Positions 46,327-54,338 of a DNA stretch of 64,000 bases are shown here, piece after piece. The stretch's first letter is position 1, and each line of letters begins with the position of its first letter. Source of the DNA: Agarophyton chilense (lineage: Eukaryota > Rhodophyta > Florideophyceae > Gracilariales > Gracilariaceae); NCBI GenBank assembly GCA_030374765.1, contig JARGXX010000025.1, positions 496,001 to 560,000 on the forward strand, read 5' to 3'. Both the position numbers and the translations under genes were made by a program. The notes under the pieces are model-generated. The model searched no databases and was not told the origin of the DNA. It saw only the letters and a program-made list of their open reading frames with translations.

Positions 46327-48360
46327 GTTGGAGCACGCGCAACGGAAGGAGACGGAGGACGCAATGGCGACACGGGCGAGGAGCTCCGCTGGCGCTCACA
46401 GGCGAAGGTGCGATGATGAAGGCGGCGAGAGGCGGCGGTGGGGGGCGAATCGGAGTTAAATTATGGAGTTGCGCAGAGACGACTGTGATTGGGTGAGGTG
46501 GTGCAGATATTTGGGCATACATTGGCAAAGCGTCACACACCTTCATACAGTATTGCGAAGCGCTGGCCTTGAGACATTGCCGACATGGTGTACCGAGTGC
46601 TTACCTGTCGAGCAGATTATCGATGCCAACCTCCCGCGTCCACTTCTGCACCGGGAACTTTAAACGCGCGCCGCCAATGGCAGTCTCCTCTTCCTGCGCC
46701 TCTCCCATGCGTGAGGCTCTCGTTGAGCCGCGTTGACACAGGGTAAGGGGTTTAGTCGTAGGCTTTGTGTGTTGTGATGTGATTACTCCGAACAAGTAAC
46801 ATGCAAAAAACATCATGTTATATAGAAAGCCGCGTGCAGATATCGGGCAAGTAGGCAGCCAAACTCGTAAGGGTTATTGTCTGTCTGTGAAGGAGAGACA
46901 GAGGTTGATTAAGTGAGATGGGGGTGATAACAGTTCACTTCATAAATAAACTGCAATCGCTTCTGATTACAGCTAGACGAGGGAAACCTTCGATATTCTC
47001 CCTCGAAACCGAACGACGAATGGTGAGAACGGTTGACCTCATAAGCAAACTGCAATCGCTTCTAATTACAGTGAGACGAGGGAAAACTTCGATATTCTCC
47101 CTCGCAACCGACCGACAAGGTCCATTGTCGTGTGCGAGGGTGTGATAGATAGCCAAGCACCGTTCAGATATCACACTCTTTCCAGGGCGATAAGCGCGTC
47201 AACAATCAGCGGCACACTGTGCTCTCCGCTACCAACGGAGTTCCATCAAAGCTGCAGTCATCATCGGTGGCAACTTGTTCGTGCTTTTCATAAGCAGCGG
47301 ACGCAGACGCCGTGATCAGGTGTACCGATTGATGGACACCAAGACAACTTGTAACAGTATAATGCTACCAACGGGTATCATGCCACTGTGACCGCTCGTA
47401 CAAAGGAATCGTAAGCCAAAACATGCCACGTCGATTCCAAGTCCATCGGCTGGAAAGGGGGCATCGAAAGCTCTCCTTCCGTCCAAGTAGAGCGAGCGCA
47501 AAGATCAAACCTTATTTGAAACCAGTGAGGTAAACAGTGCGCAATCCAATTGATACCTGTGCAAGTTGTGTACAGAAGCAGTTTGTCACCGCCTGCGATC
47601 CGAATCATCAAGCCATCACATTGACGTACGTCTGTACAAAATGCACCCCATGTCGTGGCAACGCATTATATTGGCACGTACCCTTTGTACACGCGTTTCT
47701 GCAAATCTACGTCCGGCACGACGGATCTCCATGCGCTCATCCCTCAGTGCGCTCTCGCCGTCACTTGATGCACCAAGGCTACGTCGGGCCAACACGCTTG
47801 TGCTGCTCAGTGCGCTGAGCACCGGACCGCTTTTGCTCTTCATGATGCGAGCTCACTCGTAACACCAGCATAGAATGTTACCTTCGCACAATGTAACCTT
47901 ACCATTAGCATCCGATTGGATCTACCAAGCGTAGGAGATACACGACACGAACATACACGACAACACGACCATAGTAGTCGCTTCCAGCAATGCCACACAC
48001 CATGCAAACCACGCAATCCCCACTTTAACGCGCCCAGTCTGTCATTCCGCGTCTCCTTCCTTTCAACTAGCACAGCAAAGCCCCAGAGGCAGCGCAACTC
48101 CCACATCCAGTTGGCCACAGCGGCGTGCCAGCGCGCTTCCCCCCTCCACAACTTCCCTTAGATGTAGTCGAGTCCAACTCTTGGCTCAAGCATTTGAGCC
48201 GCCAAACCTTCAACCCCTGTTGGCGCCATTTGACTCTACATTGACCCTTCCGCCTTTCAACCGTTTTCTTCATTAACACACTTGCTTCCGTCGGCCCTAC
48301 TGCAAACATAATTTCTTTAAACTAACACGCACTCGTTCTTCCCTTTCACTATCAAAACAA
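46327..48360. other. Spacer between divergent genes, no gene supported
   Basis: Two kilobases separate the start of the N-acetylglutamate synthase gene from the next start. Only short frames are present, several overlapping on both strands (47537-47862 plus, 47616-48309 minus), and none is recognised. The tandem hairpin repeat at 46926-47128 lies here. The last 150 bases before 48361 are pyrimidine-rich, as expected of a promoter or 5' leader. Confidence 0.5.
46926..47128. repeat. Tandem duplication, each copy with a CGAGGGA hairpin
   Basis: Two adjacent copies of about 100 bp share AAACTGCAATCGCTTCT, ATTACAG, a 'cgagggaaa..ttcgatattctccctcg' segment and an ACCGA(A/C)CGAC end. In each copy CGAGGGA pairs with TCCCTCG across about 14 bases. 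The copies differ at a dozen or so sites, but both keep the inverted repeat intact. Confidence 0.7.
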
Positions 48361-50250
48361 ATGGCTGACACGGACACCATACAAACGCTGGCGGATAGTC
48401 CCGAGCTCGTGCTTCCGGTTTACGCGCTCGTCCTCACTCCTCTTGCCCTGTACGTTTACCACGACATTCTCGACAGAAGATGGCGCCCCGTATGGCGCCT
48501 ATCCCGCTACCTCGTCGCCTACATTGTGCTGTACATCTTTTCCGGATCTGCCTTAGTATATTACATCATCATTCAAGCGCGCTACGGACACGACTTCAAA
48601 GAAGTGGGCGCATCCGCTCTCGCCTTAATTCTTGGCACGTACGGTGCATGGCGTCTCGTACGTCTCACACGCATCATCATCGCTCACCATTCGCTCGTCA
48701 AAATACTACAGCGCATCGACCGTTCTCTCGCCGCCGAGACCGGTTTACAACCAGTTGGGATGGAGTATCATCTCTTTAGACATCCGAAAACTGCGCTTCC
48801 GTCGAGACTAAAGTACACGCATTGGCGCTATGAGACGCGCCATGATTTTATATCGTCGGCCTTGTTCGATGATGACTACCCCGGCGACACAGCTGCGCGC
48901 ATTCGCTGGCTAGCCTTATTTGGAAAGCGAGTGGTGGTGCTGCAGGATGACGCAGAAGAGTGCGCATCAAGGGTAGCGTTGTGGATGCGGCTTGTGCTCA
49001 GACGCCCCCGCAGTGAACCATGGCGTTTGCTCACATCCACCAGCCCACTTGTGCAAGGCCAGCTCTATCGCCCAGGTCTTGGAGAGGCTCTGCGGGCGCT
49101 CATCACGAACGGCAGCGGGAAGCAAGCTCCTCCGCACGCAAACCTCAACCCTGCCGAGTTATTGCTCAACAAACTGGAGAAGGGTGGCTTGACAGAGACA
49201 GCAATCGGCTTCTTCTGGATCGGCTCTGAGATGGCGTCCGAAGAAATGGCCCAAGTGCTGGCCGAAATGCCGCCAAGGTGGATGCGCGGCGTTACGCAGA
49301 ACGGTAAGCAGCTCATGTTCGAATTGGTCATGTCGTTGATTCTGTGCGAGATGCCCGAACCTGAGGATACAGGCGTGCAGTGGCTTTTGTCGCTGCCCAT
49401 TCTGGAATGGAGAAAAGATGTGGCGAATATCAAAGTGTGGAGCGCATTGTCGGAGATATGTGCAGATGCGGTGTGCAGCGTGCTGCCAGAGTTTTACACA
49501 CAGACCAAACGATTGTGTGATGATGATGACGAAGTATATAGAATTGTTCGCGATGGGGTTTTTGCACTACAAGAGGCAACATCTAGTGCACATGGGTTTC
49601 AGGGCGATATCGTGGGGTTGAGCCTGATTGAGTTGGTACGGACGTCGTATCGGTCTGGGTATGTGGCCGAGCAGATCCTAGGGAAAGCGCTTGAGATGGA
49701 GTTGAGTCGGCAACACGTTGAGGACGTAGATGCACGCATTTACAAAGCCGAGGTCGCAACAGGATTGTTCTCCATTCTGCAACAACTCGGACAGGATGAT
49801 AGCGATGAATTCCGGGATAGCTTCAGCTCAATGAAGAGCAGTTGGGGCGTGGACGAAAGGATCGAGGACGTGTTCTTCGCTATTCGCGAAAGGGCAAAAC
49901 AGGAGATGCGCGAATCATTTCATTATGACGAGGTGGCGCAAAGCCGGTGTTGGTATCTGAGCGATCGCAGGTCGCAATGCGAAGATCCGGTGTCTGCGTT
50001 TGGGGCGGGTTACTCGACGGCGATGGAACTGGCGCCGCTAGTGGTACAAATGTTGCGACATTACTCTGAGCATAAGCCTGAGATCTGCGTGCAGAAGGGA
50101 CATTCCAACTCCGAGCGCAACAACGAACAGTGGATGCGATGGAAGCAGATACAGGCGTACGATCTGAGCGGGAGCGCGGAGGGGCTGGACGCAGACACGG
50201 CGAGAGGCGCATCAAATGGTAAAGGTAGTGTGGTTGTAACGTTGTGGTAA
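48361..50250 (+). CDS. Unrecognised 629-aa protein with N-terminal membrane segments
   Basis: I do not recognise the family. The start is the ATG at 48361, followed by an acidic ten-residue head. Three hydrophobic stretches likely to span the membrane lie at about residues 14-37, 50-71 and 79-97, with basic residues after each (DRRWRPVWR, RLVRLTRI), which places the following loops on the cytosolic or matrix side. From residue 110 on the protein is a long, mostly helical soluble domain with regular hydrophobic spacing, including a Glu-rich segment near 290-345 and an Asp/Glu-rich part near 430-520. The C-terminus after residue 590 is polar. The gene is intronless and ends 27 bases before the stop of the convergent Tim17/22-type gene. 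An organelle membrane protein is possible, but no function can be given. Confidence 0.85.
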   Translation: MADTDTIQTLADSPELVLPVYALVLTPLALYVYHDILDRRWRPVWRLSRYLVAYIVLYIFSGSALVYYIIIQARYGHDFKEVGASALALILGTYGAWRLVRLTRIIIAHHSLVKILQRIDRSLAAETGLQPVGMEYHLFRHPKTALPSRLKYTHWRYETRHDFISSALFDDDYPGDTAARIRWLALFGKRVVVLQDDAEECASRVALWMRLVLRRPRSEPWRLLTSTSPLVQGQLYRPGLGEALRALITNGSGKQAPPHANLNPAELLLNKLEKGGLTETAIGFFWIGSEMASEEMAQVLAEMPPRWMRGVTQNGKQLMFELVMSLILCEMPEPEDTGVQWLLSLPILEWRKDVANIKVWSALSEICADAVCSVLPEFYTQTKRLCDDDDEVYRIVRDGVFALQEATSSAHGFQGDIVGLSLIELVRTSYRSGYVAEQILGKALEMELSRQHVEDVDARIYKAEVATGLFSILQQLGQDDSDEFRDSFSSMKSSWGVDERIEDVFFAIRERAKQEMRESFHYDEVAQSRCWYLSDRRSQCEDPVSAFGAGYSTAMELAPLVVQMLRHYSEHKPEICVQKGHSNSERNNEQWMRWKQIQAYDLSGSAEGLDADTARGASNGKGSVVVTLW

Positions 50251-50277
50251 ATCAAAAGGGGAGAATGCTCCAAACGC

Positions 50278-51016
50278 TTAAAAGCGGTTAATGGAGTCGA
50301 AGACGAGGGCGATCATGGCGGAGGCGCCGGCGTTGGTGAGGATTTGCGACTGGTACGGGCGCCAGCGACCACGAAGCGACACGAGGGTAAGCACAGCGCC
50401 CGTGAAGGCGCCCGCCACAGCGGGGTTGAGCAGATCATCGCGACGGCGCGCGCGAAGCAAGGTGCAGCGCGAAAAGGCGTAGACCGAGGTCCAGGAGGCG
50501 AAGCCGGCGGCGTTGCGCAGCGCAGCATGCGCTGTGTGCGACAGCACAAGATGGCGCGGGTAGTGGCTCGACACAGCGGTGGAAAGAGCTGCGCGCTCGT
50601 CAAGGTACAGTCAGCACTCGTAGGACGGCGTGGGGGGGAGAGTGTTGAGCGCGCGAGTGGATGGCGGGAGGAGGAAGTGACGTACCCATGGCACCGCCGA
50701 AGACGGAGCCGACGGCGGCGCCGCGCACGGCGTGCGCGACGGCCAGCGAGACGCAGGATGGCGGCGACGGCGCAGCGCGGTAGGTGTAGGCGACGGGGCG
50801 CGGCGAAGCGCATAGCGCGGCGGCCAGCCCCGGGGCCGGGGGGTGCGACGGGGACGACGGGGACGACGGGGACGACGGGGACGACGGGGACGACGGGGAC
50901 GACGGCGGCGGCGACGACGCGAAAGCAGCGCGCAGCAGCGACGACGGCTGCGGCTGCGGCTGCGGCTGCGACAGGAAAGGCGGCAGGGCGTGCGCGCACG
51001 CACGGCACGTCTCCAT
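50278..51016 (-). CDS. Tim17/Tim22/Tim23 (PRAT) family membrane protein, one intron
   Basis: Spliced from two exons, 51016-50686 and 50588-50278 (about 213 aa). Family members form protein- or solute-conducting channels in mitochondrial inner or plastid envelope membranes. The C-terminal part shows four short Gly/Ala-rich membrane segments. It also carries the PRAT signature: R-x3-D, then six residues, then A-G-x3-G, in the stretch RARRRDDLLNPAVAGAFTG. The first part, HAVRGAAVGSVFGGAMA, is the usual first helix and crosses the splice junction. An unusual Pro/Ser-Ser repeat (about residues 36-57), coded by a 9-bp minisatellite, precedes the domain. The ATG at 51016 is chosen as the first in frame; the repeat head may be a targeting region. 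Whether it is Tim22-like, Tim17/23-like or a plastid paralogue cannot be settled here. Confidence 0.78.
50589..50685 (-). other. Spliceosomal intron, 97 nt
   Basis: On the minus strand the intron starts GTACGT (50685) directly after ATG-G and ends GCGCAG (50589). A TGCTGAC branch-point-like sequence lies about 25 bases before the 3' site. Removing it joins the two halves of a PRAT domain in frame. Without splicing, the exon-1 frame reads on into unrelated sequence. Confidence 0.85.
50846..50912. repeat. 9-bp minisatellite inside the PRAT gene
   Basis: About six or seven copies of gggacgacg run head to tail. On the coding (minus) strand they give the Ser-Ser-Pro repeat of the protein head. 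The unit is a multiple of three, so length changes keep the frame. Confidence 0.9.
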
Positions 51017-51125
51017 TGTGCGGGGCGGCGAGGGCGGTGCGCGAAGGGGGAGGGGTGGGAAGGGGGAGGGATGCATGGGGATGGAGATGGCGGGTACGAC
51101 GTTACAGGACGTGGTGCTTGGTGTG

Positions 51126-51129
<4 letters not shown>

Positions 51130-51179
<50 letters not shown>
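51130..51179. repeat. Poly(T) tract of 50 bases between divergent genes
   Basis: An uninterrupted run of 50 T on the plus strand, in the 280-bp spacer between the starts of the PRAT gene (minus) and the Rad1-like gene (plus). The exact length may vary with sequencing. As a stiff, nucleosome-poor dA:dT tract it could open a shared promoter; this is inference. Confidence 0.85.
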
Positions 51180-51296
51180 CGGGCTACGGTGCTTTCGGCT
51201 TGTGCTTGGCGCCAAAAAGCTACGAAGGTAAAGAAGCGCGAGATGAGACGGGCAAAACTCGAACGACAGACGCGCAAGCGCAAGGCGTGAAGGACG

Positions 51297-52385
51297 ATGA
51301 GCGCGGCGGGGGAGGAGGAAGGGGCGCAGACGGCGGCGCTTCGCTGCGAGCTGGCGTCGCTCAAGCCACTGGCCGACGCGCTGTCGTGCATGGCGTCGCC
51401 GTCGCGCGCGCACGACGTACAGCTGTGGCACAGCGCCGCCGACGGGCTGCGGCTGAGCACGACGGCGGAGTCGCACCACGCCAGCGTCATCCTGCCGCCG
51501 GCCGCCTTCACGCGTCTACACGCCGCGCCGCACCTACAGCAGCACCCCATCCGCCTCAACCTATCCGCTCTGCAGCATGCGCTGAGCGCGCTAGGCGCGC
51601 TGGGCGCGCGCTCCGCCCCCGTCCACCTCACCTTCTCCGACGCTACGCTACGCGCGCGCACCGCCCAGCCCGGCTGCGTCGTGCGCGTCGCCCTGGCTGC
51701 TCTTTGCGCCCCACCGTCGTCATCGCCGTCGAACTTGGCCACTTCGTGGCGCGTGGCTGATGCAAACGCCCCCCCGTTGGCCGAGTTCATTCTAGGCGCC
51801 GACGCGCTGCGCGACGCGTTGAACGACGTGCAGTGCGCTGGCGCGGAGCTCGTGCGTATCGCCTTTGAGCCGCACGCGCCCTGTGTTCGTCTTGTAGCGC
51901 CGGCGCACGCGCGTGGTGATATGGCGTGCGTCGCCGTCGAACTGTCGCGTTGCACCCCGCGCTTTCAGCTGTTGCAGTGTCGACGCTCATGCGCTGTTGT
52001 TGTTTCTACTCGCCTTTTGTTGCATACCGCCCCTGCGTTGCAGATCGCCGATAGCGTCAAGCTTGCGCTTAGCGACCATGACGTGCTCACCGTCGTGTGC
52101 AAGCTACGCGGCCTCACCGCCGAGCACCGCACTTTTGTCGAGTTTGTGCTGCTCCCGCAAGAGCGCCACTCCCATCACGACGAACATCATACTCACGACG
52201 ACGAGCGCCACCGCAACAGCGAAGAGCGCCACCGCTACGACGACGACCGTGACAACTACCAACACGAGCGCCACAGCTACCACCGCGAGAGCGACAGCCG
52301 CGATGACGCGCCCCGCGACCACCACCACAATCACGCCCTCGCTGAGGAATCCGACCCCGACCACCATTCGAGCTTCGTTTTCTAA
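51297..52385 (+). CDS. Rad1-like subunit of the 9-1-1 checkpoint clamp
   Basis: Predicted 362-aa protein of the Rad1/Rec1/Rad17 family. With Rad9 and Hus1, Rad1 forms a PCNA-like ring loaded at damaged DNA in the nucleus, signalling to ATR. Residues about 10-285 have the two-lobed sliding-clamp pattern, including an early helix followed by a short DGL-x-L-S strand (AADGLRLSTTAESHHASVIL). Near the end, SVKLALSDHDVLTVVCKLRG is followed by HRTFVEFVLLP, the last strand typical of Rad1. The remaining about 75 residues are an unusual His/Asp/Arg/Glu-rich tail. The intron-free frame starts at the first ATG. The next gene begins only about 30 bases after the stop. Assignment to Rad1 rather than another clamp protein is by pattern and is moderately sure. 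Confidence 0.72.
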   Translation: MSAAGEEEGAQTAALRCELASLKPLADALSCMASPSRAHDVQLWHSAADGLRLSTTAESHHASVILPPAAFTRLHAAPHLQQHPIRLNLSALQHALSALGALGARSAPVHLTFSDATLRARTAQPGCVVRVALAALCAPPSSSPSNLATSWRVADANAPPLAEFILGADALRDALNDVQCAGAELVRIAFEPHAPCVRLVAPAHARGDMACVAVELSRCTPRFQLLQCRRSCAVVVSTRLLLHTAPALQIADSVKLALSDHDVLTVVCKLRGLTAEHRTFVEFVLLPQERHSHHDEHHTHDDERHRNSEERHRYDDDRDNYQHERHSYHRESDSRDDAPRDHHHNHALAEESDPDHHSSFVF

Positions 52386-52416
52386 GGGGCGCGCAATCCC
52401 GCGACGTGCCCCGCAA

Positions 52417-53805
52417 ATGCACTCGAGGCGCGCTCCCCTGCTGTCGTCACGCTGTGCCATGCGTGTGTTGTCAGACCGACCAATGCACAACACCGCCCAA
52501 CCCCACCCCCCCCCCCCCCCCCCTCCCTCCCCCCCTCACACGCTGCACACTCTCTTCGTGTGCTCGCCCTTCCCCACTCCGTTTAACCACCACCACCATC
52601 ACATCCCTTCTAAACACCCTCCCTTCCCCCTTAATCCGCCCGGCTCGTCCGCCGTGCCTCCCACTTTCGCCACGACGGCCGTTCAACGTACTTCCCGTCC
52701 GTCCCCGGCGACGCACGATGCACTTCCTTCCAACGCCCACGTGACAGCCGTTGTCTTCAGCTATGGCCTGTCTTCTCTCGGCGGCGTCTTCGTAAACAAG
52801 GCCTGTCTTTCCGCCTTTCACTTCGGCCACACCATTACCCTCATGCTTTTGCAGCTGCTCGTCTCCGTCTCGGCCCTCACCTTGCTGCGCCTCATGCGCG
52901 TCGTCACCATCCCGCACCGTTCTACCGCACAGATTGCCGTCTTGATACTCCCCGCCGTCTTCTTCATTGCAAATGTCACCGTCGGCTTGCTCGCACTCAA
53001 ACTCGTCAACATTCCAATGTTCTCCGCCTTTCGTCGCCTCAGCGTACTGTCCGTCATGATCTTAGAGTACGTTGTGTTGCGAAAGAGCGCTTCCCACCCC
53101 GTTATTGCCACCGTCTGCGTCATGGTTGCTGGCAGCTTTCTCGCCGGTCTGGGCGATCTTGCATTTGACCCGCTTGGCTACTGTCTCGTCTTCCTCAACA
53201 ATTTTATAACCGCCGCCAACCTAGTGTCCATCAAGAAGGCCTCCCAACTCGTCCGTTTGGACGCATTACCCCTTTTTTACTACGTGTCGTTCATCTCGCT
53301 ACCCATCGTTTTTCTGCTTAGTTTTCTTTCCGGCGAACTCTCACAAGCCATTTCCGATGTTTACTCTCGCCCGCAGTTACACTCCCCCGCTTTCGTTTTC
53401 GCACTGTCTCTGTCAGCCGCTTCCGCCTTTCTCATCAACTTTTTCACAAACATGTGTACCCAACTCACTTCTCCCCTCACAACCGCCATCACCGGCCAGA
53501 TGAAAAATATTCTGCAGACCATCCTTGGCATTTTTGCCTTTGGGTACGTCGTCACACCGCTCAATCTTTTTGGTCTGGCTGTAGCATTGTCCGGCTCTCT
53601 TTTATTTGCCCGCCAGAAATATGTTGAGGCTCAAAGTGCCACCAATCGCAAGGCACCGGCTCCGAATGCTTCTGTTTCCCACTCGTCCGTTCCCTTGCCA
53701 CAGACCGCCAGTGAACAGGTGTTTGAAAGAAAAGCCTTGGAATTCCAGACTGCATCGCCGTTGTCGCGGCCAAACGGCAACGCGGTTGTCGCGGCCGCGG
53801 GATAG
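52417..53805 (+). CDS. SLC35-type nucleotide-sugar transporter
   Basis: Membrane carrier of the drug/metabolite transporter superfamily, closest by pattern to SLC35D/Vrg4-like proteins. These exchange UDP- or GDP-sugars for the nucleoside monophosphate across the Golgi or ER membrane. Around ten hydrophobic segments lie from about residue 105 to 405. Family-like stretches are FSYGLSSLGGVFVNKACL (first helix), NIPMFSAFRRLSVLSVM (fourth to fifth), FLNNFITAANLVSIKK and LTTAITGQMKNILQTILG (ninth). The protein ends in a polar cytosolic tail. Three in-frame starts are possible (52417, 52459, 52483), and all leave a Pro/His-rich head; I chose the first. It follows the Rad1-like gene by about 30 bases, so its promoter must overlap that gene. 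The substrate cannot be read from the sequence. Confidence 0.85.
   Translation: MHSRRAPLLSSRCAMRVLSDRPMHNTAQPHPPPPPPPSPPHTLHTLFVCSPFPTPFNHHHHHIPSKHPPFPLNPPGSSAVPPTFATTAVQRTSRPSPATHDALPSNAHVTAVVFSYGLSSLGGVFVNKACLSAFHFGHTITLMLLQLLVSVSALTLLRLMRVVTIPHRSTAQIAVLILPAVFFIANVTVGLLALKLVNIPMFSAFRRLSVLSVMILEYVVLRKSASHPVIATVCVMVAGSFLAGLGDLAFDPLGYCLVFLNNFITAANLVSIKKASQLVRLDALPLFYYVSFISLPIVFLLSFLSGELSQAISDVYSRPQLHSPAFVFALSLSAASAFLINFFTNMCTQLTSPLTTAITGQMKNILQTILGIFAFGYVVTPLNLFGLAVALSGSLLFARQKYVEAQSATNRKAPAPNASVSHSSVPLPQTASEQVFERKALEFQTASPLSRPNGNAVVAAAG
52506..52531. repeat. C-rich run near the transporter start
   Basis: A nearly pure C stretch broken by single T or A bases, coding for the poly-Pro part of the transporter head. 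Such runs are prone to length change, so the amino end is the least certain part of that gene. Confidence 0.7.
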
Positions 53806-54338
53806 TTTTGGCGTGTCTGGCGCATTTCTTGTAAGACTTTTTTTCGCCGTTTTCGCGGTTGCGGCAGAGGTAGTTTTGAATCTGTATGTACAATCATCGC
53901 GGTATATCGAACAAGGAAGAAAGTTGCTGCAGTGCTTTTATTCTGTTCACAGAAAGCCAGCGTTCACGTCGACGTCGTTCAATGACAATGCATTAGTTGT
54001 TTATAGCGGTGTGCGCTGAAAGAACCTCTTAAGGAAGATGTCAATCATGTCGAGAGACTCGCAACCAGCGGCAGTAGACAGCGACCAATTTCTTCACTAG
54101 GCGCGTGATCTATTAACTAGGTATTAAAGTAGAGATTCAAATTGGCATAAGCGTTTAAAACGTCCCAGTCGCTGCTCGAAGCGACTTGAGAAAATAGCAA
54201 TTACTACAACGCAATACACGAACTGGTTAGAGCGCAGCGAAATAAGTCTTAGCTCCTAAACCTTTCTTGCGGACATTCTGTGACATAATATATACAACTA
54301 AAACGAAAACGAACAAAAGACATGGCACAAATATACAT
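53806..54338. other. Convergent 3' spacer, no gene seen
   Basis: Lies between the stop of the transporter gene (plus) and the stop of the coiled-coil gene (minus). It holds only the 3' untranslated parts of both, with no recognisable RNA or repeat. Confidence 0.55.

Noticed and set aside
47537-48309. A gene between N-acetylglutamate synthase and the membrane protein gene
   Set aside because: The frames are short, overlap on both strands and show no domain. The stretch looks like leader and promoter sequence.
50313-51955. Very long frames on both strands over the PRAT and Rad1-like genes
   Set aside because: GC-rich sequence, the 9-bp array and the poly(T) run keep several frames open. Only the spliced PRAT frame and the Rad1-like frame show conserved domains.
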